Positions 1-9,075 of a stretch of 64,000 nucleotides of DNA are shown here, one piece after another. The stretch is from NCBI RefSeq assembly GCF_013376415.1, contig NZ_WYET01000001.1, forward strand, positions 930,001 through 994,000, in the 5' to 3' direction. Numbering within the stretch: the stretch's first letter is position 1; each line of letters opens with the position of its first letter. The notes beneath the pieces were generated by a model, which worked only from the letters and a program-made list of their open reading frames with translations, was not told the origin of the DNA and ran no database searches. Made by a program: the position numbers and the translations under genes. Source of the stretch: Flagellimonas chongwuensis. GTDB taxonomy: Bacteria; Bacteroidota; Bacteroidia; Flavobacteriales; Flavobacteriaceae.

Positions 1-982
1 ATTTAAGGTTTTTAGTGGTCAGATCATTTTGGATAAGTTCTTTTACGACTTCTCTTTTCATGATTAAATTAACAAGAGAAATGTAGTCCAAGGTAATGAT
101 TCGCTTTGCAATTTGATAAGAAATCCAATTGCCCTTATAGCAAACTACTTGGGGCACCTCAAAAAGCGCTGTTTCCAATGTGGCCGTTCCACTGGTTACC
201 AATGCGGCATGGGAATGTTTTAAGAGCGTATACGTTTTGTTGGAAACATACTCTACCTTGTCGCCTTTCAGAAACGGTGCATAAAACTCGTCAGGAAGAC
301 TAGGGGCACCGGCGATAACAAATTGATAATTGGGAAAATCCTTTTTTACTGAAAGCATCACCTCCAACATTTTTTGTACCTCTTGTTTTCGGCTTCCGGG
401 CAATAAGGCAATAATAGGTTTTTCAGAATCAAGATTGTTTTCTTGTCGGAACGATACATTGTCCTGCAGAGGGGTGTTCTCAATGGCATCAATAAGGGGA
501 TGCCCTACAAATTGGACGGGATATCCATGTTTTTTTTCGTAAAATTCTTTTTCAAAAGGAAGTATGACATACATATGGTCTATATCTCTTTTGATTTTTG
601 AGATACGCCCTTCCCTTGAGGCCCAAATTTGGGGAGAAATATAATAATTGGTTTTGAACCCATTTTGTTTGGCCCACTTGGCAATTCTGAGATTAAAGCC
701 GGAGAAATCAATAAAAATTACTACATCGGGATTAAAACGTTGGATATCCTCCTTGCAATAGGAAATGTTCTTGAAAATGGTGGGAATGTTCATCAGAACC
801 TCCAAAAAGCCCATAAAGGCCATATCCTTGTAATGTTTTGCCAGCTCACCGCCAGCTTGCTGCATCAAATCACCGCCCCAGCAACGAATTTCTGCGGAGG
901 TATCTTCCTTTTTCAGGGCCTTGATCAAGTTGGACCCGTGCAGGTCTCCCGATGCTTCACCAGCAATTATATAATATTTCAT
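1..982 (-). CDS. lpxB: Lipid-A-disaccharide synthase LpxB (3' end missing)
   Basis: LpxB is a peripheral inner-membrane GT19 glycosyltransferase. It joins UDP-diacylglucosamine to lipid X to make the lipid A disaccharide. The reading frame starts at the ATG whose complement is 980-982 (MKYYIIAGEASGDLHG), is open to base 1 and so is cut by the window edge after about 327 codons. The N-terminal AGEASGDLHG loop is the family hallmark. Further in, a FIDFSGFNLR segment, a YYISPQIWAS segment and ALLPGSRKQEV (nucleotide-sugar loop) all match LpxB. The full protein is normally about 370-380 residues, so roughly 45-50 residues are missing. It lies 11 bases downstream of a small membrane-protein gene and surE, all on the minus strand, and is probably cotranscribed with them. 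Identity is secure. Confidence 0.95.
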   Translation of the reverse strand, partial: MKYYIIAGEASGDLHGSNLIKALKKEDTSAEIRCWGGDLMQQAGGELAKHYKDMAFMGFLEVLMNIPTIFKNISYCKEDIQRFNPDVVIFIDFSGFNLRIAKWAKQNGFKTNYYISPQIWASREGRISKIKRDIDHMYVILPFEKEFYEKKHGYPVQFVGHPLIDAIENTPLQDNVSFRQENNLDSEKPIIALLPGSRKQEVQKMLEVMLSVKKDFPNYQFVIAGAPSLPDEFYAPFLKGDKVEYVSNKTYTLLKHSHAALVTSGTATLETALFEVPQVVCYKGNWISYQIAKRIITLDYISLVNLIMKREVVKELIQNDLTTKNLK

Positions 983-993
983 GGGTGTATAAT

Positions 994-1281
994 CTAGGAC
1001 ATCACTTTGTATATCATAATAACAAGTGCCGTAACCAAGGTTGCCAACATTACCCCTTTGGCCCTTTGGTCTCTCTTTATCCGTAGAAAACCAAAAAAGG
1101 CCACCAAGTTCAATATAGCACCTAAGGCAAGCAAACTGCCAATATGGCCTTGCTCTATGGCTGCATTGAATGTTTCCACGATTCCCAAATCGGAAAATAG
1201 CAGAATGTAAAGCAGGGTGCCAAACGTATTTGCAATGATTCCTACGATAAAACCTATGATGATTTCTTTGTTACTTTTCAT
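994..1281 (-). CDS. Small conserved-type inner-membrane protein, unknown function
   Basis: A 95-residue protein with three predicted membrane segments, at about residues 7-29, 46-66 and 77-93. Short charged loops separate them, including an RIKRDQRAKG stretch before the last helix. I do not recognise a characterised family. The gene overlaps the end of surE by 11 bases and its stop lies 11 bases before the lpxB start, so the three genes form a tight unit, probably translationally coupled. A role in the envelope is only guilt by association with lpxB. The ORF is likely real because of hydrophobic periodicity, normal codon use and the packed arrangement. The overlapping plus-strand ORFs are shadows. 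Confidence 0.8.
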   Translation of the reverse strand: MKSNKEIIIGFIVGIIANTFGTLLYILLFSDLGIVETFNAAIEQGHIGSLLALGAILNLVAFFGFLRIKRDQRAKGVMLATLVTALVIMIYKVMS

Positions 1282-2050
1282 TTAAGTTCCAGTTATTTAC
1301 TTGTTGTATGGCATGGTGCGCGGTAAGGTCGAACTGAGTGGGCACCACAGAGACAAAACCTTGGCCCAATGCCCATTCGTCCGTATCCTCTCCTTTGTCC
1401 AATAGCTCAAATTCTCCAGTGAGCCAATAATAATCCTTGCCCGATGGACTGGTGCGCTTATCAAATTTTTCCTTCCAGTTACCGCGTGCCTGTCGGCATA
1501 TTTTGATGCCTTTTGGTCCATTTTCGGTCTTCGGAATATTTACATTTAGAACCGTGCCTTTTGGGATTCCGTTGGTCAATGCCTCCGCAACTATTTTTTT
1601 GACCGATTTTAGAGCAGGCTCAAAATTTGCATCCCATGAATAATCACATAACGAAAACCCGATTGCCGGTATTCCTTCGATCCCTGCCTCGATGGCCGCA
1701 CTCATGGTACCGGAATAAATTACGTTGATGGATGAGTTAGATCCGTGGTTGATACCGCTTACGCAAATATCCGGAGTTCTGTCAAGTAATACCCGAAGTG
1801 CCAATTTTACACAGTCTGCGGGTGTTCCGCTACAACTGTATTCACTTGGTGCCCCTTCTTTGTGGTCCACTACTACCTGCTTGGAAAACAACGTGCTGTC
1901 CACGGTAATGGCATGCCCCATGCCGCTTTGCGGACTGTCCGGAGCCACGACCACAACGTCGCCCAGTTCTTTCATAGTGCGTATCAATGCCCTTAGGCCA
2001 GGTGCCGTGATGCCATCGTCGTTGGTGACAAGAATCAAGGGTTTTTCCAT
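1271..2050 (-). CDS. surE: 5'/3'-nucleotidase SurE
   Basis: SurE is a cytoplasmic metal-dependent phosphatase that dephosphorylates nucleoside 5'- and 3'-monophosphates and is linked to stationary-phase survival. The N-terminus LILVTNDDGI contains the Asp-Asp metal ligands. GMGHAITVDS and the SGTPADCVKLAL motif, a family signature, follow. NHGSNSSINVIYSGT supplies the conserved Asn/Ser ligands. A longer frame reaches 2086, but I place the start at the ATG ending at 2050 (MEKPLILVTND, 259 residues). That is where the family begins, and a -7-like TATTTTTA sits at 2069-2076 inside the extension. It heads the surE-membrane protein-lpxB unit and is divergent from the protease gene at 2251. Confidence 0.96.
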   Translation of the reverse strand: MEKPLILVTNDDGITAPGLRALIRTMKELGDVVVVAPDSPQSGMGHAITVDSTLFSKQVVVDHKEGAPSEYSCSGTPADCVKLALRVLLDRTPDICVSGINHGSNSSINVIYSGTMSAAIEAGIEGIPAIGFSLCDYSWDANFEPALKSVKKIVAEALTNGIPKGTVLNVNIPKTENGPKGIKICRQARGNWKEKFDKRTSPSGKDYYWLTGEFELLDKGEDTDEWALGQGFVSVVPTQFDLTAHHAIQQVNNWNLNEK

Positions 2051-2068
2051 GTTGGATAATTTAAAGCA

Positions 2069-2076
2069 TAAAAATA
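2069..2076 (-). promoter_or_regulatory. Candidate -7 promoter element for surE
   Basis: On the minus strand this reads TATTTTTA, one mismatch from the Bacteroidota -7 consensus TAnnTTTG. It lies 18 bases before the chosen surE start. No convincing TTTG -33 box is found at the usual distance, so confidence is low. It mainly supports the shorter surE start. Confidence 0.3.
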
Positions 2077-2250
2077 CGTTTTTCATAAGGATATGGAGCT
2101 TTGTCCGTTTAACAAAAAATTAAATCCAGCCATCGGGACTGGCACGGTTTTTTCTGTATCTTAGAGAATTCATACAATTAGAAAAGATGGATGGCGCAAT
2201 AAAGATTTGACGGTTGAGGTCAGATAGTTTCGCTCCAGAAAAATGAGATT

Positions 2251-4419
2251 ATGAAAAAGAACTTTATTTTGGCACTATTGGTTATTCTTGTAGCAGTAGC
2301 TTCCTGCAGTTTTACCAATAAGTCTTTTGATAACGACGACAAGGATAAATTTTTGTTGGAATTGATTTCCTACGTACTCGAAAAAGGGCATTATGAACCC
2401 AAAGAAGTTAACGATAGCTTCAGTTCCAATGTTTTTGATGACTTTATAGAGGTTATCGACCCTACCAAAAGATATTTTTTGCAAAGTGATATCGACGAGT
2501 TTGAAAAATATAGGTTCATGATCGATGATGAGATCAGGAATACCGATATCACCTTCTTCAATGTTGTGTACCAACGCTTGATGGTGCGTATGCAAGAGGC
2601 AAAGGAAATTTACGGTGATGTCCTTGCCCAGCCTTTTGATTATACTATAGATGAAACCATTGAAATAGACTACGACAAGCAAGAGTTTGCTACCAGTAAA
2701 AAAGAGCTTAAGGAGCGTTGGAGAAAACAATTGAAATACAATACACTTAACGTTTTTGATAATAAGATTGAAAATCAGATAGCTGATTCAGAAGCAGATT
2801 TGGAGGTTGATGCTGCCTATGCCTTCAACGAAATTCCAGGTTCCATAGATAAGGTCACAACAGAAGAAGAAGCCAGGGAGGTGACTAAAAACACCTTGGA
2901 TGAATTTTTCGATTTTGTGGACGATTTGGAACGTAAGGATTGGTTTGTTCAGTATTTGAACACCATCGTAGAAGAATTTGACCCTCATACTTTCTATTTT
3001 GCCCCAGAAGAAAAAGAGAAGTTCGATATTGGTATGTCCGGTAAGTTTGAAGGAATCGGTGCCAGATTACAGAAGAAACCAGAAGGAGCAAAGATTGTGG
3101 AAATCATTTCCGGGGGACCCGTTTGGAGGGACCAAAGTCTTGAAGTTGGCGATCAAATCCTTAAAGTTGGTCAAGAAGGAGAGGAACCCATCAATATTGT
3201 GGGAATGCGATTGGAAGACGCCATCAAATTAATCAAAGGTCCAGAAGGTACCGTAGTGGACCTTACCGTAAGAAAAGTAGATGGAACTATTGAAACAGTA
3301 TCCATCACAAGGGATGTAGTTGAGCTTGAAGAATCCTATGCAAAATCCGCGACAATCGATGCCGGGGAGAATAAATATGGATTGATCAACCTTCCCAAGT
3401 TTTATATTGATTTTGAAGATTATGCCGAAAGGAATGCCGCGACCGATGTTGCCAAGGAATTGGAGCGACTCAAAGAGGCAGGTGCAGAAGGAATCATCCT
3501 GGATTTGAGGGACAATGGAGGAGGGTCCTTGAAAACGGTGGTTGATATGGCAGGACTTTTCATCAAGGACGGACCTATAGTACAGGTGCGTTCCTCTGGT
3601 CAGCGCAAGGAAGTCCATGAGGATAAAGATGAAAGAATCCAGTGGGATGGTCCATTGGTGATTTTGGTGAACGAATTATCCGCATCGGCCTCCGAGATAT
3701 TGGCGGCTGCAATGCAAGACTACAAAAGGGCCGTTATTATCGGAAGCAAACAAACTTTCGGAAAGGGAACCGTCCAAAATATATTTCCTTTGGATGATAT
3801 AGTGCGAGGGAACGAACATGGAGATTTAGGAGCGATAAAGCTGACTACTCAAAAATTTTACCGTATCAACGGAGGCTCTACCCAATTGGAAGGTGTAAAA
3901 AGCGATATAGTGGTGCCGGACAGATATAGCTATATCGATTTGGGCGAACGAGATCAACAGAATCCTTTGGGTTGGGATAAGATTACCGCTGCTGACTACA
4001 AAGTATGGGATGGCTACATCGATTTTGAAGATGCCGTTAAAAAGAGCAAGGAACGTATGGCCAAGAATGAGCAGATCAAGCTTATCGAGGAAAATGCCAA
4101 ATGGCTCAAGGAGCAACAGGATGAAAATGTGATTTCCCTGAACTATGATAAATACGTGAGCAAAGAAGAAGAAGCAAAGAAGCGTTCGGAAAAATTCAAA
4201 AGCTTAAGGGATTACGATTCCAAATTGTCCTTTAGTTCACTAAACTATGAGAAAGAATTGTTTACCCAAGATTCTCTATTAAGGGAAAAAAGAGATAGAT
4301 GGCACAAGGATCTAGCCCGTGATATTTATGTGGAAGAGGCCGTAAACGTGCTCAAGGATCTTCATAAGAACAATATCAAGAAAAAAGATGGCGAATTGGC
4401 CAGTGTCAACAAAGGCTAA
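2251..4419 (+). CDS. Carboxy-terminal processing (tail-specific) protease, S41 family, lipoprotein
   Basis: A 722-residue periplasmic serine protease of the Prc/Tsp type, which degrades or trims proteins from the C-terminus. The N-terminus has a lipoprotein signal (FILALLVILVAVASC) with the lipidation Cys at about residue 19. An N-terminal helical region is followed by a PDZ domain around residues 250-350 (FEGIGARLQ, GPVWRDQSLEVGDQI). The S41 core then carries a Ser-Lys dyad: the middle Ser of NELSASASE (S479) and the Lys of FGKGTVQ (K505). These align with E. coli Prc S430 and K455. A long charged C-terminal helical domain closes the protein, as in Prc. It is monocistronic, with a terminator at 4446-4475. 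The exact substrate is unknown. Confidence 0.93.
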   Translation: MKKNFILALLVILVAVASCSFTNKSFDNDDKDKFLLELISYVLEKGHYEPKEVNDSFSSNVFDDFIEVIDPTKRYFLQSDIDEFEKYRFMIDDEIRNTDITFFNVVYQRLMVRMQEAKEIYGDVLAQPFDYTIDETIEIDYDKQEFATSKKELKERWRKQLKYNTLNVFDNKIENQIADSEADLEVDAAYAFNEIPGSIDKVTTEEEAREVTKNTLDEFFDFVDDLERKDWFVQYLNTIVEEFDPHTFYFAPEEKEKFDIGMSGKFEGIGARLQKKPEGAKIVEIISGGPVWRDQSLEVGDQILKVGQEGEEPINIVGMRLEDAIKLIKGPEGTVVDLTVRKVDGTIETVSITRDVVELEESYAKSATIDAGENKYGLINLPKFYIDFEDYAERNAATDVAKELERLKEAGAEGIILDLRDNGGGSLKTVVDMAGLFIKDGPIVQVRSSGQRKEVHEDKDERIQWDGPLVILVNELSASASEILAAAMQDYKRAVIIGSKQTFGKGTVQNIFPLDDIVRGNEHGDLGAIKLTTQKFYRINGGSTQLEGVKSDIVVPDRYSYIDLGERDQQNPLGWDKITAADYKVWDGYIDFEDAVKKSKERMAKNEQIKLIEENAKWLKEQQDENVISLNYDKYVSKEEEAKKRSEKFKSLRDYDSKLSFSSLNYEKELFTQDSLLREKRDRWHKDLARDIYVEEAVNVLKDLHKNNIKKKDGELASVNKG

Positions 4420-4445
4420 GGATATTCAATAAATGATAAAATATA

Positions 4446-4475
4446 AAAGCCAACTTTTCGGAGTTGGCTTTTTTG
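4446..4475 (+). terminator. Rho-independent terminator after the S41 protease
   Basis: An 8-bp perfect stem, AGCCAACT (4448-4455) pairing with AGTTGGCT (4462-4469), has a 6-base loop and is followed by a T-run (4469-4474). It lies 26 bases past the protease stop codon. Confidence 0.85.
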
Positions 4476-4578
4476 TTCTGTTCAGTTGCTATATAAAAAT
4501 ATGACCAAAGGAGTTTTATTTTTTTAAAATGAATTTATTTGCAAAATTGGACCATCAAATCAAATTCAAATCCATTTG

Positions 4579-5376
4579 ATGAAGAATAGAACCCTATATG
4601 CAATATTGATGTTTGTTTGTATCGTTGGCTTTTGGCTGTTCGAAAACTTTTATACGCCAGCAACCTATTCCAAACCCAACGGGTCGGAAACCAATATTGT
4701 CGAAGCCAATTTGTTGCCGCGCTCCACTACAGGAGAGATTGTGGAACATAGTTTCTATACTTTATCATATAGCGAACCACATGAGCAGGCGGAGTGGGTG
4801 GCATATGTGCTCAAGCAAGAGCACTTGACCTACGATGATAGGAAGCGTCCCTATTTTATCGAGGACCCAATGGTGTCCACAAAGTCGGCCGATTGGCGCA
4901 ATTACAGACGTTCGGGATATGATAGGGGACATTTGCTCCCAGCAGGTGATCGCCGGTTCTCGGAGCAGGCCTACAATGAAACTTTTTATACCAGTAATAT
5001 TAGTCCTCAGAACAAAGATTTCAATGCCGGAATCTGGAATCATTTAGAACAGCAAGTTCGTTATTGGTGCAAAAAGTATGGGGAACTCTTTGTGGTTACC
5101 GGAGGTGTTTTGGAAGATGGTTTGCCACAAATAGGGGATGAGGATGTGGATGTGCCCCGAGTATATTATAAAATTGTGATGAAAGGTTCAGGGGACAATA
5201 CAAAGGTTCTTGCCTTTTTGATTCCTGCGGAAGAAAGTCAAAAACCATTACAGGATTTTTTGGTTTCCGTGGACGAGGTCGAGAAAAGGACAGGAATCGA
5301 TTTTTTTGAAATACAGCCTGATGCGTGGCAGTCGCGAATCGAATCAAAAGTAGATGCCGAAGGCTGGAAATTCTAG
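4579..5376 (+). CDS. DNA/RNA non-specific endonuclease (NUC1/EndA family), membrane-anchored
   Basis: A 265-residue beta-beta-alpha-metal (His-Me finger) nuclease that cuts DNA and RNA without sequence preference using one divalent cation. The signature GYDRGHLLPAGDRR, with the catalytic His in DRGH at about residue 118, is followed by NETFYTSNISPQNKDFN and then WNHLEQQVR. These carry the Asn ligand and conserved Glu of the family. A hydrophobic N-terminal segment (residues 5-22) suggests an inner-membrane anchor or uncleaved signal facing the periplasm. The frame can begin at a TTG at 4576, but the adjacent ATG at 4579 is preferred. The stop codon shares the CTAG palindrome at 5373-5376 with rodA on the other strand. 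Likely role: nutrient nuclease or DNA turnover (inference). Confidence 0.92.
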   Translation: MKNRTLYAILMFVCIVGFWLFENFYTPATYSKPNGSETNIVEANLLPRSTTGEIVEHSFYTLSYSEPHEQAEWVAYVLKQEHLTYDDRKRPYFIEDPMVSTKSADWRNYRRSGYDRGHLLPAGDRRFSEQAYNETFYTSNISPQNKDFNAGIWNHLEQQVRYWCKKYGELFVVTGGVLEDGLPQIGDEDVDVPRVYYKIVMKGSGDNTKVLAFLIPAEESQKPLQDFLVSVDEVEKRTGIDFFEIQPDAWQSRIESKVDAEGWKF

Positions 5377-6656
5377 ATACCGTCCTTCAAGCGGTTGGAG
5401 TCCAGTTTCAGGAAAATGAATAACAGCATCGTGAAGAAAATCAAACCGGAACCACCATAACTAAAAAAGGGCAATGGTACCCCAATAGTAGGCAACAGTC
5501 CGATTACCATTCCTATATTGATAAAGTAATGGAATACCAAAATCGAGATTACACCATATCCGTACATTCGGCTAAAATCGCTCTTCTGACGCTCGGCTAT
5601 ATATATCAACCGCAAAAAGAATAGGGAGAACAATAAAATTACAGTGGCTGTTCCCAAAAATCCCCATTCTTCGCCAACGGAACTAAATATGTAATCAGTG
5701 TGCTGTTCAGGTACAAAATCACCCTTGGTCCGGGTCCCCTCCAAGAATCCTTTACCTGTAAACCCACCGGATTCGATTGCTTTTTCGGATTGATATGTAT
5801 TGTAACCTATGGTCTTGCGGATTTCGTCCAATTTATCCTCATCCTTTTCCAAGCTCAACCACAGTGCAAATCGGTCTCTGTGACGCTGTTCAAAAACGTT
5901 CTCGAAAACAAAATTCACGGACAGGGAAAACAGTATGGAAACCACAATTACACCCAATACTGGGAGCAAGGGGATTTTAACCGAAGCCTTTTTGAAGGTA
6001 TATATCAATAAGGTGAGAATAATCAATCCAATGGAGACCCAGACAGTTCCGAACATCAAGGTAGTGGCGAACAAGACCACGGCGAAGACCAATATTCCCA
6101 AATAATAAATAGGGAAGCCTTCCCTAAAAAGTACGAAGAACAACGAAAAATATATCAACGAACTTCCAGGGTCGGGCTGTGGTAAAATCAAAATAGCGGG
6201 CAACAGAATAATTATCAAGGCATAAATTTGATGCTTTCCTGTTCGTATATCAGTTTGTATATCGCTTAAAAACTTAGCTAATGCCAACGAAGTGGTAACC
6301 TTTGCCAGTTCCGAGGGTTGCAGGTTAAAAAAACCAAGATCGTACCATGATGTGGCTCCAGCTATGGTTTTTCCGAAAACAAACAATCCTAACAAGAGAA
6401 TTATGGAGACCACATAGAAAATTGAAGAAAATCGTTCAAAAAAGGTAGATTCAACAAAAAGCACGAAGATGATTCCCAAAAAAGCCACACCCATAAAAAA
6501 GAGTTGCTTTCCATAAAGGGTAGAGAAATCAAAAATTGATGTGTCCGCATCTCCTACCGAAGTTGAGTAAATGTTGAGCCATCCTATAAAAACCAAAAGC
6601 GCATAAAGGATTACACTGATCCAATCCAATCTGCCAAACGGCCCTCTACCAGACAT
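5373..6656 (-). CDS. rodA: Rod shape-determining glycosyltransferase RodA (SEDS family)
   Basis: RodA is the SEDS-family peptidoglycan polymerase of the elongasome. It polymerises lipid II with its partner PBP2. The 427-residue protein is highly hydrophobic with about ten membrane helices. It ends with the family signature region GVPLPFFSYGGSGLIFF. The LQPSELAK segment, typical of SEDS proteins, is present at about residue 110. The start overlaps the end of mrdA by 11 bases, which indicates translational coupling. This is the last gene of the mre cluster and ends tail-to-tail with the nuclease gene. Length and motifs match flavobacterial RodA. FtsW is less likely because of the mreBCD-PBP2 context. 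Confidence 0.96.
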   Translation of the reverse strand: MSGRGPFGRLDWISVILYALLVFIGWLNIYSTSVGDADTSIFDFSTLYGKQLFFMGVAFLGIIFVLFVESTFFERFSSIFYVVSIILLLGLFVFGKTIAGATSWYDLGFFNLQPSELAKVTTSLALAKFLSDIQTDIRTGKHQIYALIIILLPAILILPQPDPGSSLIYFSLFFVLFREGFPIYYLGILVFAVVLFATTLMFGTVWVSIGLIILTLLIYTFKKASVKIPLLPVLGVIVVSILFSLSVNFVFENVFEQRHRDRFALWLSLEKDEDKLDEIRKTIGYNTYQSEKAIESGGFTGKGFLEGTRTKGDFVPEQHTDYIFSSVGEEWGFLGTATVILLFSLFFLRLIYIAERQKSDFSRMYGYGVISILVFHYFINIGMVIGLLPTIGVPLPFFSYGGSGLIFFTMLLFIFLKLDSNRLKDGI

Positions 6657-8514
6657 ACTCGTTTATCTTGAAAGGTTCACCGCTGTAGGGTTTGGCATAC
6701 TCGTGTTCCAAAGTTTTTTCCAACATGCGTTTTTCCAGGTCCGTCCTTGTAATTTCCCCTTTAATATATTTTTCAATCAATAGTGAGGCAATATGACCTG
6801 CATAACGAGCCCCATAGTACCCATTTTCAATATAAACTGCCAAGGCTATCTGAGGATTTTCAATAGGAGCAAAGGCTACAAAAACGGAGTGGTCCGTCAA
6901 TTGCATTCGTTCACCATCAATTCGGATATAATTTTCTACGGTTCCTGTTTTCCCTGCAATATCGATATCAGGAATTTTTACCCATCGAGCAGTTCCGTAA
7001 TTATATACATTTGCCATTCCCTCGATTACGGGATCAAAGTGCTTTCTGTCGATGGTGGTGTAATTGGGTTCGGTATACTTAGGGTCTATCTTTCCATTGT
7101 TACCGATGCTCTTTATGACGTGGGGCGTATAAAAATAGCCTCTATTGGCAATCGCTGCGGTCATATTGGCCAATTGCAATGGAGTAGCTGCGATTTCCCC
7201 TTGACCGATAGAGTTGGATATGATGGTGGACGCAGCCCATCTGCCATCCCCGTACCATTTGTCGTAATAAGCAACATCTGGAATTCTTCCAGGTGCTCCC
7301 GTTGGAAGGTCTGTACCCAAATAACCGCCCAAGCCGAAACTTTTCATGTGCTTTTCCCAAACATTCATGCCTTGGTCAGTGGTGTTGTACTTATCAAAGA
7401 TTTTTCGGAACACACCCGCAAAATAGGCGTTACAGGATTGATATATCCCAGAGTTTAAATCCCTGATACCACCTCCGCAGTGGCAGCCACGAAGTGTATT
7501 ACCTACATAAAAACCATGGTAACATCTAAAATTGGTATCCTCATTTATTACCCCTTCCTGGAGACCTATAAGTGCATTTAATGTTTTAAAAGGTGATCCA
7601 GGAGATGGTTGAGCCAAAATAGAACGATCCCATGTGGGTTTGGATATGGTATCGTAATGCAGTTTGCTGTAATTCTTGGAACGCTCCCTGCCAACCAATA
7701 ATGCAGGGTCGTAAGTTGGACCGGATATCATTGCCAAAATTTCTCCCGACTTTGGTTCAATGGCAACGATACCGCCACGTTTACCGTGCATCAACTTTTC
7801 GCCATACTCTTGCAGGGTTTTGTCCAGTGTAATATGGATTTCTTTGCCTTGTTGTGGCAGGGTATCCAGTTTTCCATCCTTATAAGGGCCTATATCCCTG
7901 TTGAAACGATCTTTTTGAATGTGTTTTACCCCTTTTTGACCTCTTAAAATTTCCTCATACTGTTGCTCAATACCCGTTCTACCTTTTAGTTCGCCCGCAA
8001 CATAATAGGGGTTGTTCTTGAGGTCCCACTCGTTCACTTCGCTGATGTATCCGAGCACATTTGCGGCACTTTTGGTGTTGTAGTAACGCAGGGAACGTTT
8101 TTGAATATAAAAGCCATTGTAGTGGCGCATTTTTTCTTGAAGTTTTGCATAATCCTCCTTGGAAAGCTGGGGCACCAAAACAGATGGAAGCCTGGGGGAG
8201 TAGACCCTTGCTTTTTCCATTTTGGAAAGGAACTCCTCCTTCTCAATCCCCAATAGACCACAAAACTCCAATGTATCCAATGGTTTTACTTCCCTAGGGA
8301 TTACCATGACGTCGTATGCGGGTTGGTTGCCTACAAGAAGTTTTCCGTCCCTATCATATACATAGCCCCTTTCCGGGTAGTCGTACACTTTTTTTATTGC
8401 GGGATCATCCAATATTTGGTCTGGCGAAAACCGGAACAATTGCAAATAGGAAAGCCTTCCTATAAAGGTGAAGCCTATAAGTACGATGACGGATGAAAGC
8501 AATAATTTTTTCAT
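6646..8514 (-). CDS. mrdA: Penicillin-binding protein 2 (peptidoglycan transpeptidase)
   Basis: PBP2 is the class B transpeptidase that cross-links lateral-wall peptidoglycan as RodA's partner. The 622-residue protein has one N-terminal membrane anchor (LLLSSVIVLIGFTFIGRL). A PBP dimerisation region follows (RGYVYDRDGKLL). The transpeptidase domain has all three motifs: SPFK in PGSPFKTLN near residue 305, SCN in YQSCNAYF, and KTG in AGKTGTVEN near residue 520. A Cys-rich GCHCGGGI segment sits between the first two motifs, as in many Bacteroidota PBP2s. The gene follows mreD by 54 bases and overlaps rodA by 11 bases. Beta-lactam sensitivity at the Ser is expected from the family. Confidence 0.97.
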   Translation of the reverse strand: MKKLLLSSVIVLIGFTFIGRLSYLQLFRFSPDQILDDPAIKKVYDYPERGYVYDRDGKLLVGNQPAYDVMVIPREVKPLDTLEFCGLLGIEKEEFLSKMEKARVYSPRLPSVLVPQLSKEDYAKLQEKMRHYNGFYIQKRSLRYYNTKSAANVLGYISEVNEWDLKNNPYYVAGELKGRTGIEQQYEEILRGQKGVKHIQKDRFNRDIGPYKDGKLDTLPQQGKEIHITLDKTLQEYGEKLMHGKRGGIVAIEPKSGEILAMISGPTYDPALLVGRERSKNYSKLHYDTISKPTWDRSILAQPSPGSPFKTLNALIGLQEGVINEDTNFRCYHGFYVGNTLRGCHCGGGIRDLNSGIYQSCNAYFAGVFRKIFDKYNTTDQGMNVWEKHMKSFGLGGYLGTDLPTGAPGRIPDVAYYDKWYGDGRWAASTIISNSIGQGEIAATPLQLANMTAAIANRGYFYTPHVIKSIGNNGKIDPKYTEPNYTTIDRKHFDPVIEGMANVYNYGTARWVKIPDIDIAGKTGTVENYIRIDGERMQLTDHSVFVAFAPIENPQIALAVYIENGYYGARYAGHIASLLIEKYIKGEITRTDLEKRMLEKTLEHEYAKPYSGEPFKINEYVW

Positions 8515-8568
8515 GATAGACCTAAATTCTTGAGTTGCACATATAACCCAACGATAAAAACTACGTTT

Positions 8569-9075
8569 TTATTCGCTCTTTGGACTAAAAAGTGAACTGA
8601 ATAATACACAAAGTATCAAAGTTATCGCTCCTGTGGCAAAAACTTTTTTCAAAATTAACAGGATATGGGCGATACTTAAAATTTCAAACGAAAAGAATAT
8701 CAGGTGATGAATAAAAATAAGAAGCGCCATAAAAGTAATTCGCTGCAACTTGGTCGTGTTTTTAAAACTAAAATTTTGGAAATCGTAATTCACGCCAAAA
8801 CAAAAACGCATTATGGACGGTCGAGCATAAGCAATGGTTACCGATGCTAAAGCATTTAGAGCAAGTGTATCCGAGAAAATATCAATGACAAGCCCCAATA
8901 AAAAAGCTGTAAGCATAAAAATGGCGCGATTCCCTTTGATGGGGTACCAATAAAAGAAAATCACGTACACAAATGGGTTGATAAAACCCAAAAAATTCAG
9001 GTTATTGAATATGAGAACCTGTGTGATGACCAACAGCACAAAACGTAGAATATTTATGATGAGTGAATTGTTCAT
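8569..9075 (-). CDS. mreD: Rod shape-determining protein MreD
   Basis: A 168-residue integral membrane protein of the elongasome that links MreC, and so MreB filaments, to the wall-synthesis enzymes. About five to six hydrophobic segments span the protein. The FINPFVYVIFFYWYP and GLVIDIFSDTLALNA stretches fit the MreD family, whose sequences are otherwise poorly conserved. Its ATG overlaps the mreC stop by four bases, and it is followed by mrdA. Identification rests on position in the mreB-mreC-mreD-mrdA-rodA order as much as on sequence. Confidence 0.92.
   Translation of the reverse strand: MNNSLIINILRFVLLVITQVLIFNNLNFLGFINPFVYVIFFYWYPIKGNRAIFMLTAFLLGLVIDIFSDTLALNALASVTIAYARPSIMRFCFGVNYDFQNFSFKNTTKLQRITFMALLIFIHHLIFFSFEILSIAHILLILKKVFATGAITLILCVLFSSLFSPKSE

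Noticed and set aside
629..997. 122-residue plus-strand ORF opposite lpxB
   Set aside because: It is an antisense shadow of lpxB with no domain or composition sense.
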